Shown one piece after another: positions 26,133 to 35,154 of a DNA stretch of 64,000 nucleotides. The DNA comes from Trichococcus collinsii (lineage in GTDB: Bacteria; Bacillota; Bacilli; Lactobacillales; Aerococcaceae). The notes beneath the pieces were generated by a model. The model worked only from the letters and a program-made list of their open reading frames with translations. It had not been told where the DNA came from and made no database searches. The first letter of the stretch is position 1. Each line of letters begins with the position of its first letter. Both the position numbers and the translations under genes were made by a program. The stretch is from positions 229,037-293,036 of the forward strand of contig NZ_FNQH01000004.1 of NCBI RefSeq assembly GCF_900107505.1, read 5' to 3'.

Positions 26133-26823
26133 CCGGATTCACCTCAAACTTATAGCCGATGCCCCAAACGGTTTTAATATCCCACGACGGATGGGGAATT
26201 TGATCGACCTTTGCCCGCAGCCGTTTGATGTGCGAGTCGACCGTCCGATTATCGCCGAAATAATCGTAGCCCCAAACGCTGTCCAATAAATTGTCGCGGC
26301 TGAACACCTTGTTCTTGTTCGTTGCCAAAATCCAAAGCAACTCGATCTCTTTTTTCGTGAGATGGACTTGGTGCCCAGCGACCTTTACGATGAATTCGTC
26401 CAATCGGATCTCCAGATCTTCATGGACGTAAAGTTTATGATGGTCCTTATTGTCCGGTGTCTGATCCAACCGCCGCAGGATTGCCCGGATGCGCGCCATC
26501 ACTTCACCCGGCGAAAATGGCTTGACGATGTAGTCGTCCGCTCCGATATCCAAGCCCATGATCCGTTCAAAATCTTCCCCTCTGGCGGTCACCATGATGA
26601 TGGGGACCGAGGAAACTTTCCGGATTTCCCTGCACACTTCGAAGCCATCCTTTTTCGGCATCATCACATCCAACAGAATCAGATCGAATTTGTCTTTCCC
26701 GAATTCCTGCAGCGCCTGTTCGCCATCATAGGCGACGACCGCCTCGTAGCCATCCTTTTCTGAATACTCCTTCAGGATAGCTGTTATCTGTTTATTATCA
26801 TCCGCAATCAATAGCTTTACCAT
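26122..26823 (-). CDS. OmpR/PhoB-type response regulator
   Basis: 233 residues: receiver domain with D8/D9, phosphorylation site D52 (LLDVMMP) and K101-region KPFSPGE, then a winged-helix DNA-binding domain (about 130-228, ending RTVDSHIKRLRAKVDQ...VWGIGYKF). GAGGAGG precedes the ATG. It is co-transcribed with the downstream kinase. The 166-base region ahead of it is shared with the divergent secreted-protein gene. Confidence 0.93.
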   Translation of the reverse strand: MVKLLIADDNKQITAILKEYSEKDGYEAVVAYDGEQALQEFGKDKFDLILLDVMMPKKDGFEVCREIRKVSSVPIIMVTARGEDFERIMGLDIGADDYIVKPFSPGEVMARIRAILRRLDQTPDNKDHHKLYVHEDLEIRLDEFIVKVAGHQVHLTKKEIELLWILATNKNKVFSRDNLLDSVWGYDYFGDNRTVDSHIKRLRAKVDQIPHPSWDIKTVWGIGYKFEVNPDEV

Positions 26824-26989
26824 CGGAATCCCTCCTCGGGGAAATCATACTTTAAAAATATGGCAAGATTATGTTGTCACCCCGATAATACCATACAAAT
26901 GTGCCATAAAAAACACGCTTCTGCCATACTTTTTGATTATTCTTAGGTCAGTAAGAAATAACAAAAAAACATTCCAGGGGGAAACAAAA

Positions 26990-27346
26990 ATGAACAAGAC
27001 AAGAATCATGACTATCCTTTCCGTTGCAGGCTTATTTGTTGGAGGGGCCGCACCAGTATTGGCAGCGAGCGACACGGCAGCCCAGAACGGCACTATGACC
27101 CAAGAGCAGATCAAGTCAGGCGAATGCACAAATGAAGGCGCAAAAAAACAAGGCAATGAAGAGGCAACCATGAAACGTGCCCGCGAGAAAAGCGGAACAT
27201 GCGACGGAACTGGTACGCAAGCCAATCAGGACGGTAACCAAAACGGCACCGGCGAGACAGACGGCGACGGCAACCAATACGGTACGGATGAAACGGACAA
27301 TGACGGCAAAAACGGCGTCCGCGATCAATCTTGCCAAACTGAATAA
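26990..27346 (+). CDS. Small secreted low-complexity protein
   Basis: 118 residues with a clear Sec signal peptide (basic MNKTR, hydrophobic core, VLA cleavage near residue 25). The mature part is hydrophilic, with an acidic, Gly/Asn/Asp-rich tail (GETDGDGNQYGTDETDNDG) and three Cys spaced in SGEC, SGTC and DQSC. Asp-rich repeats might bind Ca2+, which is a guess. GGGGG lies before the ATG at 26990; the frame is open from 26933. Its promoter faces the two-component system, which suggests that it belongs to that regulon. Confidence 0.75.
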   Translation: MNKTRIMTILSVAGLFVGGAAPVLAASDTAAQNGTMTQEQIKSGECTNEGAKKQGNEEATMKRAREKSGTCDGTGTQANQDGNQNGTGETDGDGNQYGTDETDNDGKNGVRDQSCQTE

Positions 27347-27379
27347 CAGTCAAGCACATTAGTGTTAAGGCTATGAAAC

Positions 27380-27417
27380 AAGAAGGGACGGTCTCATTGC
27401 GAGACCGCCCCTTCTTT
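27380..27417 (+). terminator. Terminator of the small secreted-protein gene
   Basis: AAGAAGGG(a)CGGTCTC pairs with GAGACCG(c)CCCTTCTT with a short loop, then TTGTTG. Confidence 0.85.
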
Positions 27418-27464
27418 GTTGTTTGGTGATTCATTTGTCTGGTCCGGGGTTCGCGTTCGTGGCG

Positions 27465-27545
27465 AGATTCCCCGCAAAAATGGTTTTGAAGGGGAATCTC
27501 GTGTTGTCCGCGGACGTTTTTCCCCGCCAAAGTGATTTTGGCGGT
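27465..27545. repeat. Dispersed structured repeat, family A copy 1
   Basis: GATTCCCCG...CGGGGAATC-type hairpin, then GTGTTGtCCGCGGACG and a CCGCCAAA/TTTTGGCGG hairpin. The same order and most bases recur at 31561-31639. Related shorter hairpins (CCCCGTCAAAGGG...TTGGCGGG) continue to 27599. It lies between convergent genes. Confidence 0.75.
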
Positions 27546-27614
27546 TTTTTGGACTGTGATTTGACCTGATTTTCCCCGTCAAAGGGTTTTTGGCGGGTTA
27601 TTTCAAGCTTAGAT

Positions 27615-28388
27615 TCAATTTCCGAACAACCCATTCACGCCATAACTCATGCCCGCGAGCAGCACCATATATGCCAGGAACACGAGATCGTTGCCGGAAA
27701 AGCCGATATTATAATAGTAGGTTCGGCTCTCCTTGCCGGAAAAACGTTTCGCTTCCATCGCCACGGCGATGCGATGCGCACGCCGAATGCTGCCTGACAG
27801 CAACGGGATGGTGTAGACTTTCATCTTGAAGAGGATACCCTGCAAGCCTTTTACCCTTTCGCTGCCGCGCACCTTGCGGGCATTTCGGATTGTTTCGAAC
27901 TCTTCCGTCATAATCGGGATCAACCGCAGCGCAGCCATGAAGCTGTAGGCATATTTTGGATCCAGCTGAAGTTGCTGCATCAACGAATAAAACAAGTTGA
28001 CCGGCCGCGTCGTCAATGCGAAGGTCAAACCCAAAACTGAGAATACCATGGCGCGCAAGCCGATCAGCATGCCCCGCAAAAAACTTTCCTCGGTGATGCG
28101 GATCAACCCCCATTCGAACCAAAGCGTTTCGCCTTTTCCGAACATAATCATTGCTGAAGCTGTAGACACGAAAATGGCGCAGAAAGGGATCAACAGCAAC
28201 AAGATCCGCTTCAGGGGCTGTCCCGTAAACAACAGGAACAGGACTAAAAGCCCGATGCCGATCGCCGCCATGCCCTCCAGATTGCAGACTAACATAACAG
28301 CGATGCAAAGTAACAGTGACATGCCTAATTTTAGGCTGGGATTGACACGGTGAAGCCAGGTTTCTTTGACTAATTCCCATTCCCTCAT
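27615..28388 (-). CDS. ykoC: ECF transporter T component (YkoC-like)
   Basis: Transmembrane coupling protein of an energy-coupling-factor importer, 257 residues. Five or six helices are visible and the two short Ala-Arg motifs that dock the ATPases are present (NARKVRGSER near 180 and AHRIAVAMEAKRF near 215). Its ATG overlaps the ATPase stop (ATGA) at 28388, which I prefer to upstream in-frame codons. It works with the fused ATPase and the YkoE-like S component. Confidence 0.88.
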   Translation of the reverse strand: MREWELVKETWLHRVNPSLKLGMSLLLCIAVMLVCNLEGMAAIGIGLLVLFLLFTGQPLKRILLLLIPFCAIFVSTASAMIMFGKGETLWFEWGLIRITEESFLRGMLIGLRAMVFSVLGLTFALTTRPVNLFYSLMQQLQLDPKYAYSFMAALRLIPIMTEEFETIRNARKVRGSERVKGLQGILFKMKVYTIPLLSGSIRRAHRIAVAMEAKRFSGKESRTYYYNIGFSGNDLVFLAYMVLLAGMSYGVNGLFGN

Positions 28389-29872
28389 CCGCATATCCCC
28401 CCTTCCAGCTGCAGTTCGCCGCATCCAGCCGCTCGTCCAGCTGGAGCAGGCTCATTCGTACTGCTGATTTCGCCATCTACAACACTCCAAAACGTTGTCC
28501 CATAGCTCCGGGAGAGCACTTCATCATGCGTCACCATCAAGATGACGGCGCCCTTCTTCCGGTAGCTCTCCAAAAATCCCAGCAAAGCAAAGGTGTTTTT
28601 AGAATCCAACCCGAAAGTCGGTTCATCCAAGAGAATCACTCGCTGTCCTTGGATGATTGTCGCCGCTACGCTCAGACGGCGCTTTTGACCCATCGAAAGT
28701 TGGAAAGGATTCTTATCCCGCTGTCCAGTTAACTGGAAGAGCGTCAGATATTCCTCCACAAGCTTCTCGATCTCCGATTTTCCCTTCCCGTCCATTCGGA
28801 GCGAATAGGCCATCTCTTCATAGACCGTGTTCGCCACGAACTGGTACTCCGGATTTTGGAAAACGAAAGCCACCCGTTCGGCCAACTTTTTCACTTTTTT
28901 GATCGGTTTCCCCGCCAGCTCGTAGTCCCCGCTCGTTTTGATGAACTGCATGACGGCATGGAGGAACGTGCTTTTTCCGGCTCCGTTTTGACCGCGGATG
29001 ATGACCCATTCACCCGGATAGGCCGCCAACTCGGCTCCTTGGATTTTGATATCTCCATTGCGGAATCCCTTGAATTCGCGCAATTCCAGCAGCGGACTTT
29101 GCAATCTATAGGACTTCTGCTTTCGTTGCAACGGCGTTTCTGCCAAATGCTGTTCCCATACCCCAGGAAACCAGATGCCTTGCTCCTTCATTTCGTCCTT
29201 GTAGACCGAGAAGATTTCTTCGTTCGGCCCATCGGCGATGATGCTGCCGGATGCATCGAACAATACGAGGCGTTCGGCGAATGCCAGGACATGATCGATT
29301 TTGTGCTCCACAATGATGACCGTTTTGTCCCTGCAGACTTGCTGCAGGACTTCCCATATCGCTTCCGTCCCTTCCGGGTCCAGCATCGCAGAAGGCTCAT
29401 CCAAAAAGAGCACCTCCGGATCCAAGGCCAACACCGAGGCGATCGCCAGCCGCTGCTTCATCCCGCCGGAAAGGCTCGCGATGGGGATGTGGCTGTCCGC
29501 CAATTCCAAGCCCACCTGCCGGAGCGCAACGTCTATCCTGGCGGCCATCTCTTGGCGCGGAACCGACAGATTTTCGAGCACGAAAGCGAGCTCTTCATCG
29601 ACGTAAGGCATGCAGAACTGACTATCCGGATCCTGGAAAACATAGCCCCAGGAAGCCGGCGTCACGAGCTTGTCGGCCTTCATCGGCACTTCGATCGATT
29701 GCGGAATCAGCCCGCTCAACACTTGCAGCAGCGTGGATTTGCCGCAGCCGGACGGACCCAAAAGCAGCACTTTTTCGCCGGCAGTAACCGAAAAGGACAG
29801 GTCCCTGAACAACAAATCAGCATCGCCGGGAAATTTCAGCTTCAGCTTCTCGACATATGCTTGTTGCGCCAT
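28385..29872 (-). CDS. ykoD: ECF transporter fused double ATPase (YkoD-like)
   Basis: Two ABC domains in one chain of 495 residues: Walker A GPSGCGKST near 37, signature LSGGMKQR and Walker B VLFLDEPS in the first; GQNGAGKST near 300, signature LSMGQKRRLS and Walker B VILLDEPTFGLDS in the second. Such fusions are usual for YkoD. The SD AAGGAGG sits nine bases before the ATG at 29872 and touches an earlier ATG at 29881, which is therefore too close. Second gene after the S component. Confidence 0.92.
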   Translation of the reverse strand: MAQQAYVEKLKLKFPGDADLLFRDLSFSVTAGEKVLLLGPSGCGKSTLLQVLSGLIPQSIEVPMKADKLVTPASWGYVFQDPDSQFCMPYVDEELAFVLENLSVPRQEMAARIDVALRQVGLELADSHIPIASLSGGMKQRLAIASVLALDPEVLFLDEPSAMLDPEGTEAIWEVLQQVCRDKTVIIVEHKIDHVLAFAERLVLFDASGSIIADGPNEEIFSVYKDEMKEQGIWFPGVWEQHLAETPLQRKQKSYRLQSPLLELREFKGFRNGDIKIQGAELAAYPGEWVIIRGQNGAGKSTFLHAVMQFIKTSGDYELAGKPIKKVKKLAERVAFVFQNPEYQFVANTVYEEMAYSLRMDGKGKSEIEKLVEEYLTLFQLTGQRDKNPFQLSMGQKRRLSVAATIIQGQRVILLDEPTFGLDSKNTFALLGFLESYRKKGAVILMVTHDEVLSRSYGTTFWSVVDGEISSTNEPAPAGRAAGCGELQLEGGICG

Positions 29873-29886
29873 CTCCGCCATCCTCC

Positions 29887-30465
29887 TTAATCCATATCTG
29901 AGAAATCTTCACTCGTCAGCGGACGGACAAGATTCGTCACGCCGGTATCCTCCAGGACTTCCGCCAAGTAGTAAGCCAGCACGCCGGCAAAGAAAATCGA
30001 GCCTGCGAATCGGGCAAGCAAGTAAAGCGCCAAGTTCCAAGGAGCCAATTCAGCTATCTGCCCATTCAAAGCATCCACCAAAAGCGAACCCACACAAGAG
30101 GCCGAAGCTGCCAACGCGGCAACCTTCAGGTCAAAACGTTTGTAGCGGAAAGCCATGAAGACCAATTCCGCAAACAACCCCTGCACCACACCGGAAAGCA
30201 AGACGGTCAGACCCCAAGGAGATCCCAAAAGAAATTCACCTGAAGCCGCAGCGATTTCCGCCAAAAGCGCCACACCGGGCTTGCGGATAATGAAATAGGC
30301 GACGGTGCCGGCGATGAACCACATGCCGTAAAGCAGCTGATCAAGATGTAGACCCAACGGTTGCACCGCGTAATAGACCGTTCCCCATAGGATGTAGACG
30401 ATCCCGAAAGCGATGGCGATGACGATCGTCACCAAAATATCTGTAAGCTTCAATTCTTTTTTCAT
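29887..30465 (-). CDS. ykoE: YkoE-like S component, thiamine precursor uptake
   Basis: A 192-residue substrate-binding membrane subunit of the ECF type with about five to six helices. Residues LHLDQLLYGMWFIAGTVAYF and GEFLLGSPWG match the YkoE style as I know it; YkoEDC imports hydroxymethylpyrimidine or thiamine. The location directly after tenA under a TPP riboswitch supports this substrate. Confidence 0.85.
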   Translation of the reverse strand: MKKELKLTDILVTIVIAIAFGIVYILWGTVYYAVQPLGLHLDQLLYGMWFIAGTVAYFIIRKPGVALLAEIAAASGEFLLGSPWGLTVLLSGVVQGLFAELVFMAFRYKRFDLKVAALAASASCVGSLLVDALNGQIAELAPWNLALYLLARFAGSIFFAGVLAYYLAEVLEDTGVTNLVRPLTSEDFSDMD

Positions 30466-30501
30466 TTTATTCTGTCTCCTCTTTTTGTTTGATTTTGTCG
30501 C

Positions 30502-31176
30502 TTATTTTTCCAACGGTACCGGCCATGTTTCCATGCGATAGGCCATTTCCCAAAACGCGTATTCGTATTGGCTGCTGATGATGAAATGCTCTTTCATCCT
30601 TTCGCGGTCGGCTTCGCTCACCGCTGCGGCGATCTCATCCAGCCGCTCGATCTGCTCATCCACCCGGTCTTGAAAATCCTTCCCGCCGTAGGTAGCGATC
30701 CATTCCTGATAGATCGGTTCTTCCGGGGCCGCATCAATGAATGCATCACCGATTTCGGCGTAGAGCCAGTAGCATGGCAACACCGCGGCGATGACATCGC
30801 CCAGATGTCCCGCGTGGCCGGCCCGGTAGAGATGGGAAGTGTAGGCATAGGTAGTGGGCGCGGGTTTGAAACACTCTTTTTCTTCCACGGTGATGCCCAG
30901 CCTTTTCGAAAATTGTTCATGCAGGCTGATTTCGGCGCTGTACGTATGCTTCGCGAAGTCGGCGAACTGGTTGGTCGTCGCGATATCCGGTGCTTTGGCC
31001 GCGCCGAGTGCCAAAATTTTGGCGAAACGCGTCAGGTAATAGGAATCCTGCTGGATATAAAAACGGAAATTCTCCAACGGCAAGGTTCCGTCCCTGATCC
31101 CTTTCACAAACGGATGCTGCATACTGGCCGCCCAGATCGGTTCGACCGCTTGGCGGATTTGTGCTGAAAATGTCAT
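30502..31176 (-). CDS. tenA: Thiaminase II / aminopyrimidine aminohydrolase
   Basis: TenA, 224 residues, hydrolyses aminopyrimidine thiamine breakdown products so they can be salvaged. D44 in IQQDSYYL, C135 in LPCYWLY and the C-terminal Glu near 205 (EYAFWEMA) match the catalytic set of Bacillus TenA. GGAGGG precedes the ATG at 31176; the open frame reaches further up, into the leader. First gene of tenA-ykoEDC, controlled by the riboswitch and terminator upstream. Confidence 0.93.
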   Translation of the reverse strand: MTFSAQIRQAVEPIWAASMQHPFVKGIRDGTLPLENFRFYIQQDSYYLTRFAKILALGAAKAPDIATTNQFADFAKHTYSAEISLHEQFSKRLGITVEEKECFKPAPTTYAYTSHLYRAGHAGHLGDVIAAVLPCYWLYAEIGDAFIDAAPEEPIYQEWIATYGGKDFQDRVDEQIERLDEIAAAVSEADRERMKEHFIISSQYEYAFWEMAYRMETWPVPLEK

Positions 31177-31253
31177 TGATTTCCCTCCATATGCTGTGAG
31201 CGCTCCGCCAGGGTCCCGACTTATCCGAACGACCGCTCTTGATTTTTGCAAAC

Positions 31254-31290
31254 AAAAAAACCACTCTCTTCCCAACGGAAAAAAGTGGTT
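31254..31290 (-). terminator. Riboswitch-controlled terminator in the tenA leader
   Basis: AACCACT and AGTGGTT (31284-31290 and 31259-31265) pair across an 18-base loop and run into seven T on the minus strand, between the TPP aptamer and tenA. It is the likely off-switch when TPP is bound. Confidence 0.75.
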
Positions 31291-31340
31291 GTATGTTCCT
31301 TATGTAATAGGGACTTACTTAGCCAAAAAAGAGGCTGCCA

Positions 31341-31447
31341 CTTCCCTACGCTGGTACAAACCAGATCAGGTTCTAAGGGTCTCGAAGTCCTACTTCGATC
31401 TCAGCTTTTTGGCGGACAGTCATCCGCCGGTAAAGCACCCCTAGTGG
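31341..31447 (-). ncRNA. TPP riboswitch (THI element)
   Basis: The minus strand reads CTAGGGGTGC, then GCTGAGAtcgaagtAGGAC, ACCCTTAGAACCTGATCTGG and CAGCGTAGGGA: the conserved order of the TPP aptamer (P1, CUGAGA of J3/2, ACCUGAUCUGG and the closing strand). It controls tenA and the YkoEDC importer. Confidence 0.96.
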
Positions 31448-31560
31448 TAAAAAAGAATATTCAGTTCATTTGTTATTGTTCCTATCGTATCATAATTTTT
31501 CCGGAAGTCAACTCGCCCTTAGACCAAATCGCCTTTTCTGTTTAGTTTAGTTTGGCGGTA

Positions 31561-31639
31561 GATTCCCCGTCAAAATGGTTTTAACGGGGAATCTTGTGTT
31601 GCCCGCGGACGCGTTACCCCGCCAAAGTGGTTTTGGCGG
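31561..31639. repeat. Dispersed structured repeat, family A copy 2
   Basis: GATTCCCCGTCAAAATGG and CGGGGAATC form a hairpin, followed by GTGTTGcCCGCGGACG and CCCCGCCAAA/TTTTGGCGGGG. Nearly colinear with 27465-27545. Confidence 0.75.
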
Positions 31640-31671
31640 GGAATCTCTGAGCATAAATTCGATTTCCATAC

Positions 31672-31719
31672 AAAAGAGGCTGCATCAAATCCAGAAAATC
31701 CTGTTCTGGTTCTGATGCA
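31672..31719 (-). terminator. Terminator of the sorbitol operon
   Basis: TGCATCAgaaCCAGAA pairs with TTCTGGatTTGATGCA, followed on the minus strand by GCCTCTTTTG. It lies 45 bases after the aldolase stop. Confidence 0.8.
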
Positions 31720-31763
31720 CCCCCTTTTCTGTAAGTGAAATCCACATGATCAAGTTCGGTAGT

Positions 31764-32426
31764 TTACGCTCCGTATTTTCCGAACAGCGCTTGTCCGTCC
31801 GCTTCAAAAACCTGCAGTGCCTGCAATGCCAAATCTTTGTTCTGCATACTGTTCAGAACATCCGGAGGAATCGTGGCAGTATGGGCGCCCGACTCCAAGG
31901 AATCGATGACTTGTTGGGAATTTTTGAAGCTCGCTGCCATGATTTTGGTCTTGTAGCCTCTAGCATCTATGAACGTCCGCATAGAACGGATTGCCTTGTA
32001 GGGATCGATCGCATTGTTCAGCATCCTGTTCACATAAGGTGCCAGGTAGTCGCATCCGGCTGCAGCGGCCAGGATCCCCTGGTCCGCAGAGTAGATCAGC
32101 GTGCCGAGGATCGCTCTCTCCGGATCATCCTTTTTCACTTTGTTGATTGTTTCCAAGCCTGCTTGTGTCACGGGAATTTTTATCGAAAGTCGGTGATTTG
32201 CATCAAATGTCTTTATTGCTTCATAATCGGCAAACATTTCTTCAGAAGTCGTACCCAGTAATTGCACAAAAAGTTCCGTCGGCTCCAAAGCCAATAAATC
32301 TTGTAATTGTTTGAAGCGACTGCCGGAACCAGTCGACAAAATCGTCGGGTTGGTGGTGACTCCTTTCAGAAATCCGCTTTTCAAAAAACTTCCGATTGCT
32401 TTGATGTCGTTCGAATCTATGTACAT
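31764..32426 (-). CDS. Transaldolase-like fructose-6-phosphate aldolase (FSA/TalC type)
   Basis: A 220-residue class I aldolase of the short transaldolase group. The Schiff-base Lys is K83 in RLSIKIPVT; GVTTNPTIL near 22-30 and the CDYLAPYVNR segment are family landmarks. FSA-type enzymes interconvert fructose 6-phosphate with dihydroxyacetone and glyceraldehyde 3-phosphate, or act as transaldolases. As the last gene of the sorbitol operon it would handle the fructose 6-phosphate made by the dehydrogenase. Specificity between the two reactions cannot be read from the sequence. Confidence 0.88.
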   Translation of the reverse strand: MYIDSNDIKAIGSFLKSGFLKGVTTNPTILSTGSGSRFKQLQDLLALEPTELFVQLLGTTSEEMFADYEAIKTFDANHRLSIKIPVTQAGLETINKVKKDDPERAILGTLIYSADQGILAAAAGCDYLAPYVNRMLNNAIDPYKAIRSMRTFIDARGYKTKIMAASFKNSQQVIDSLESGAHTATIPPDVLNSMQNKDLALQALQVFEADGQALFGKYGA

Positions 32427-32432
32427 ACGCCC

Positions 32433-32801
32433 CTACCCCACAGTTTCAGTGATTTTGATGATGGTGCCTTCCGCGATTTCATTCACTGTTTTGTTTTCAA
32501 CATATAGAGAGCCTGCCAATTCAGCGACTGTTTCTCCGCTGAAGTTGATGGTGATGTGTCCCAAATCCCTGAGGTTTTTGTTGACCACATTACCCACGGC
32601 TGTGACGCGATAACTATCGTCACCGATAACCAACGCGTGCCCCAGTTGAATATCTTGCTCCAGTGCATTTTGTTCGATCAGGAAGCAATAAGGACGCAAT
32701 GCTTCTGGAGCATCGTCTCCGAACAATACCATCATATCCTCAGCTAAAAACTCCTTAGCATTGGGGCCGATTTCTGTGACTACCGTTGAATAAATTGACA
32801 T
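32433..32801 (-). CDS. srlB: PTS glucitol/sorbitol-specific EIIA
   Basis: 122 residues, the full length of the EIIA-Gut family, with the active His in the HALVIG segment region near 55 and the usual beta-rich fold (GHITINFSGETVAELAGSLY). It passes phosphate from HPr to the EIIB domain of the EIIBC protein. AAAAGGTG precedes the ATG. It follows the EIIBC gene after a 250-base spacer with a long hairpin, so its level may be set separately. Confidence 0.92.
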   Translation of the reverse strand: MSIYSTVVTEIGPNAKEFLAEDMMVLFGDDAPEALRPYCFLIEQNALEQDIQLGHALVIGDDSYRVTAVGNVVNKNLRDLGHITINFSGETVAELAGSLYVENKTVNEIAEGTIIKITETVG

Positions 32802-32952
32802 TTTTCTTCACCTTTTCCGATTATTAGTTTTTAAAGCAATAGTAATTTATTAAATATTCAATCTCAGAAGTGCATCACCTTTGGTGTTTTACTCATTTGC
32901 AAAATATTCTGCATTCCCAAAAGATGGCTAGTGGTCCAAGCCGGCCTCTCGG

Positions 32953-33016
32953 AAATTAGATAAATCTGACCCATTGCGCTCTGCGATGCTCATTCAGGGC
33001 CAGATTTCCTAAATTT
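32953..33016 (-). other. Long imperfect hairpin between the EIIBC and EIIA genes
   Basis: AAATTtAGgaAATCTGgCCC pairs with GGGtCAGATTtatCTaATTT around an inner GC/GC stem. A second short hairpin, AGCGGG-ACAA-CCCGCT, sits next to the EIIBC stop. On the minus strand no T tract follows, so mRNA processing or stabilisation is more likely than termination. Confidence 0.5.
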
Positions 33017-33056
33017 CTTTCGAGGCAGAGCGGGCTTGTCCCGCTTTTCTTCCTTT

Positions 33057-34049
33057 TTAATACAATCCGAAGCTTGCTAACCAAGCGACGAATACGCGGG
33101 GCACACCGTTCAGGAATCGAGAATAGAGAACGGATGGTACGCCGACTTCTACTGTTTTGGACTCTGCTTCCTGCAAGCCTAACCCGACTGGAATGAAATC
33201 GCAAGCATTTTGTGTGTTGATTGCGAACAAAGCCGGTAAAGCTAAGCTTGGCTCGATATTGCCTTTGCCGATTTCAACACCAATCAACGTTCCGATAACT
33301 TGTGCGATTACAGCGCCAGGTCCCAATAGTGGAGAGAGGATAGGCAAGGAGCAAATGAAGCCGATGACCATCAATCCCCAGACATTCCCAGCCAATGGAA
33401 TCATCATTTTAGCGAACAGATTGCCGATTCCGCTACCTTGGATGATACCGATCAGCATCGCTACAAAAGCCATGAACGGGATGATCGTCTGCAATACCGT
33501 CTGCACTGCTTCACGGGCTGATTGCAGCATGATGGCGATCCCTTTACCTGCAGCCAAACCGATTTTTGCCACTATGCTGCCTTTTTCTGCGTTTTGTTGC
33601 GTCAGCTTTTTGTCTGTAGTGTAAGCGACCTTCTCTTCTACTACTGGTTCTGCAGCTGCTACGCTTGCTGTCTCGCCAGTGACTTGGATCTGATTCAAGC
33701 CAACATTTGAAACGTAAATATCTTCGTTGATGTATTTAGCCAAAGGACCTGATTTGCCGGTGGCAACGACATTGATTGTTGGGATGCCTTTTTGAGGATA
33801 AATGCCGCATCTCAATGTTCCGCCGCAGTCGATGATAGCCAAAGCTGTTTCATCATCCGGAATGGATGTTTTGAATCCATTAACGGCTTCCATACCTGTA
33901 AGTTCAGCGATTCTGTCGACGATGGCAGGTTTTTCCCCGCCGCCTACGATGTAGATGAATTTATGTTTTTGCTCTGTTGGTGTGATGATCAGTGGTCCGC
34001 CCCAGCCGCCGGAACCTTTTTCGACTTTGATGCTGTTATATTTTGTCAT
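33057..34049 (-). CDS. srlE: PTS glucitol/sorbitol-specific EIIBC
   Basis: 330 residues. The N-terminal EIIB part carries [11 protein letters not shown] and the phosphorylated Cys in [17 protein letters not shown]; the C-terminal part (about 180-330) has membrane helices and the conserved [14 protein letters not shown] signature. SD GAGAGGGG lies nine bases before the ATG at 34049; the in-frame ATG at 34067 overlaps that SD. Works with the separate EIIC and EIIA. Confidence 0.93.
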   Translation of the reverse strand: MTKYNSIKVEKGSGGWGGPLIITPTEQKHKFIYIVGGGEKPAIVDRIAELTGMEAVNGFKTSIPDDETALAIIDCGGTLRCGIYPQKGIPTINVVATGKSGPLAKYINEDIYVSNVGLNQIQVTGETASVAAAEPVVEEKVAYTTDKKLTQQNAEKGSIVAKIGLAAGKGIAIMLQSAREAVQTVLQTIIPFMAFVAMLIGIIQGSGIGNLFAKMMIPLAGNVWGLMVIGFICSLPILSPLLGPGAVIAQVIGTLIGVEIGKGNIEPSLALPALFAINTQNACDFIPVGLGLQEAESKTVEVGVPSVLYSRFLNGVPRVFVAWLASFGLY

Positions 34050-34112
34050 AATGAATACCCCTCTCATTCTTACGCATTCTATTTGTTTTATGCACCATCT
34101 TCTTGATCGTTA

Positions 34113-34661
34113 TTATTGAACTTTCGCGGTTTTGCTCAATTGGATACCTGTTTTTTTGCAGACATAAGCAGTCGTGAAGTCCGTTACGTATGCACCTACA
34201 GCATTCATCACAAGCCCGACAAGAAGGTATCGGATAGCCAGCGGTGTGGTGCTCAATCCTAACGTCTCAACACCTGAAGCGATTCCCAGGAATACGAACA
34301 ATTCGCCTGCATTGATATGTGGGAAAAGACCGTTACTCGTATGGTTGTATTGTGCAAGTGCCGCATAGAAACTTGGCTTGTAGAATTCTGGCAAAAATCT
34401 TCCTAAGGTGAATGATGCGGGATTCCCCAACATGAAGGCTGCCAAGAAAGGTAAGATACAGTTTCTGACCAAGGAATATTTAGAGAAGCGTTGTGCGAGG
34501 CCATTGATTTTTTCCTCACCGATCAGCTTGATCACTACGTTCATGAATACCATCAGCATCAATACGATTGGGACGATACCTGTCATCCAGCTCATAAATG
34601 TATTTGCACCTAATTGAAATAATCCGATAAAGCTTTCTGCACCTTTAACTAGAAAGTCCAT
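34113..34661 (-). CDS. srlA: PTS glucitol/sorbitol-specific EIIC
   Basis: A 182-residue membrane subunit with four to five helices, LGNPASFTLGRFLPEFYKPS and HINAGELFVFLGIASG being typical of EIIC-Gut. AAGGAG eight bases before the ATG at 34661 decides the start over the GTG at 34670. It forms the sugar channel together with the helices of the EIIBC protein. Confidence 0.93.
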   Translation of the reverse strand: MDFLVKGAESFIGLFQLGANTFMSWMTGIVPIVLMLMVFMNVVIKLIGEEKINGLAQRFSKYSLVRNCILPFLAAFMLGNPASFTLGRFLPEFYKPSFYAALAQYNHTSNGLFPHINAGELFVFLGIASGVETLGLSTTPLAIRYLLVGLVMNAVGAYVTDFTTAYVCKKTGIQLSKTAKVQ

Positions 34662-34701
34662 ATTTAACACTCCTTATTTTATGTATTATTCCTGATACGA
34701 T

Positions 34702-35154
34702 TTACCCGAACTTAATGTTTGTAATTTTTTTGGTCAATTCCTTAAATGGGGATTCCTTCTCCGGAATGATTTCTCCGTTTATGAACATCCGGTAATTAGT
34801 GACCGCATTCATGATGGTTTTGCGGGTGATCTTGATTTCAGCTAGCACATCCGGATCCTCTGCCTTGATGGCTTCAATCAGTCTGCCGTTGAAATTGTTG
34901 TATGGTTTGAACCTAGCCAAGATTGTGGTCCCCTGAAGCTTTTTGCCTCTGACGATGACGCCTTCCTCATCCAGTTGGAACATGATGATCGTTCCGGAAG
35001 TCAGCTTCCCTGCCCGTTTGCCTATCGCAACTCTGCCAGCCGCCTTCAATTCGTTGTATTCATTGCCGAAATGTTTGATCTGAAAAAACCCCAGTGCGCT
35101 TTGGATCAAAAAAGCGCCGACAACCAGAATACCCAATGCAAGCATATTATTCAT
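34702..35154 (-). CDS. gutM: Glucitol operon activator GutM
   Basis: 150 residues with one N-terminal membrane helix (about 5-22) and a soluble domain. It matches GutM, an accessory activator of sorbitol operons (known in E. coli and in Lactobacillus next to GutR). Its ATG follows the stop of the regulator gene with no gap. How GutM works is poorly known; membrane anchoring suggests it modulates the regulator at the membrane. Confidence 0.88.
   Translation of the reverse strand: MNNMLALGILVVGAFLIQSALGFFQIKHFGNEYNELKAAGRVAIGKRAGKLTSGTIIMFQLDEEGVIVRGKKLQGTTILARFKPYNNFNGRLIEAIKAEDPDVLAEIKITRKTIMNAVTNYRMFINGEIIPEKESPFKELTKKITNIKFG

Larger units (their letters stand above)
31448..31763. other. 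Intergenic region upstream of the thiamine operon
   Basis: It holds the thiamine operon promoter (not clearly seen), a family A repeat (31561-31639) and the terminator of the sorbitol operon. No gene is visible. Confidence 0.5.

Noticed and set aside
28856..29890. 344-codon plus-strand open frame
   Set aside because: It is the mirror of the fused ECF ATPase, which has complete ABC motifs on the other strand; no ribosome site and low-complexity Arg/Gln/His-rich translation.
33010..33056. Terminator after the sorbitol EIIBC gene
   Set aside because: The AGCGGG/CCCGCT hairpin is followed by T residues only on the plus strand, where no gene ends; on the transcribed strand it lacks a T tract.
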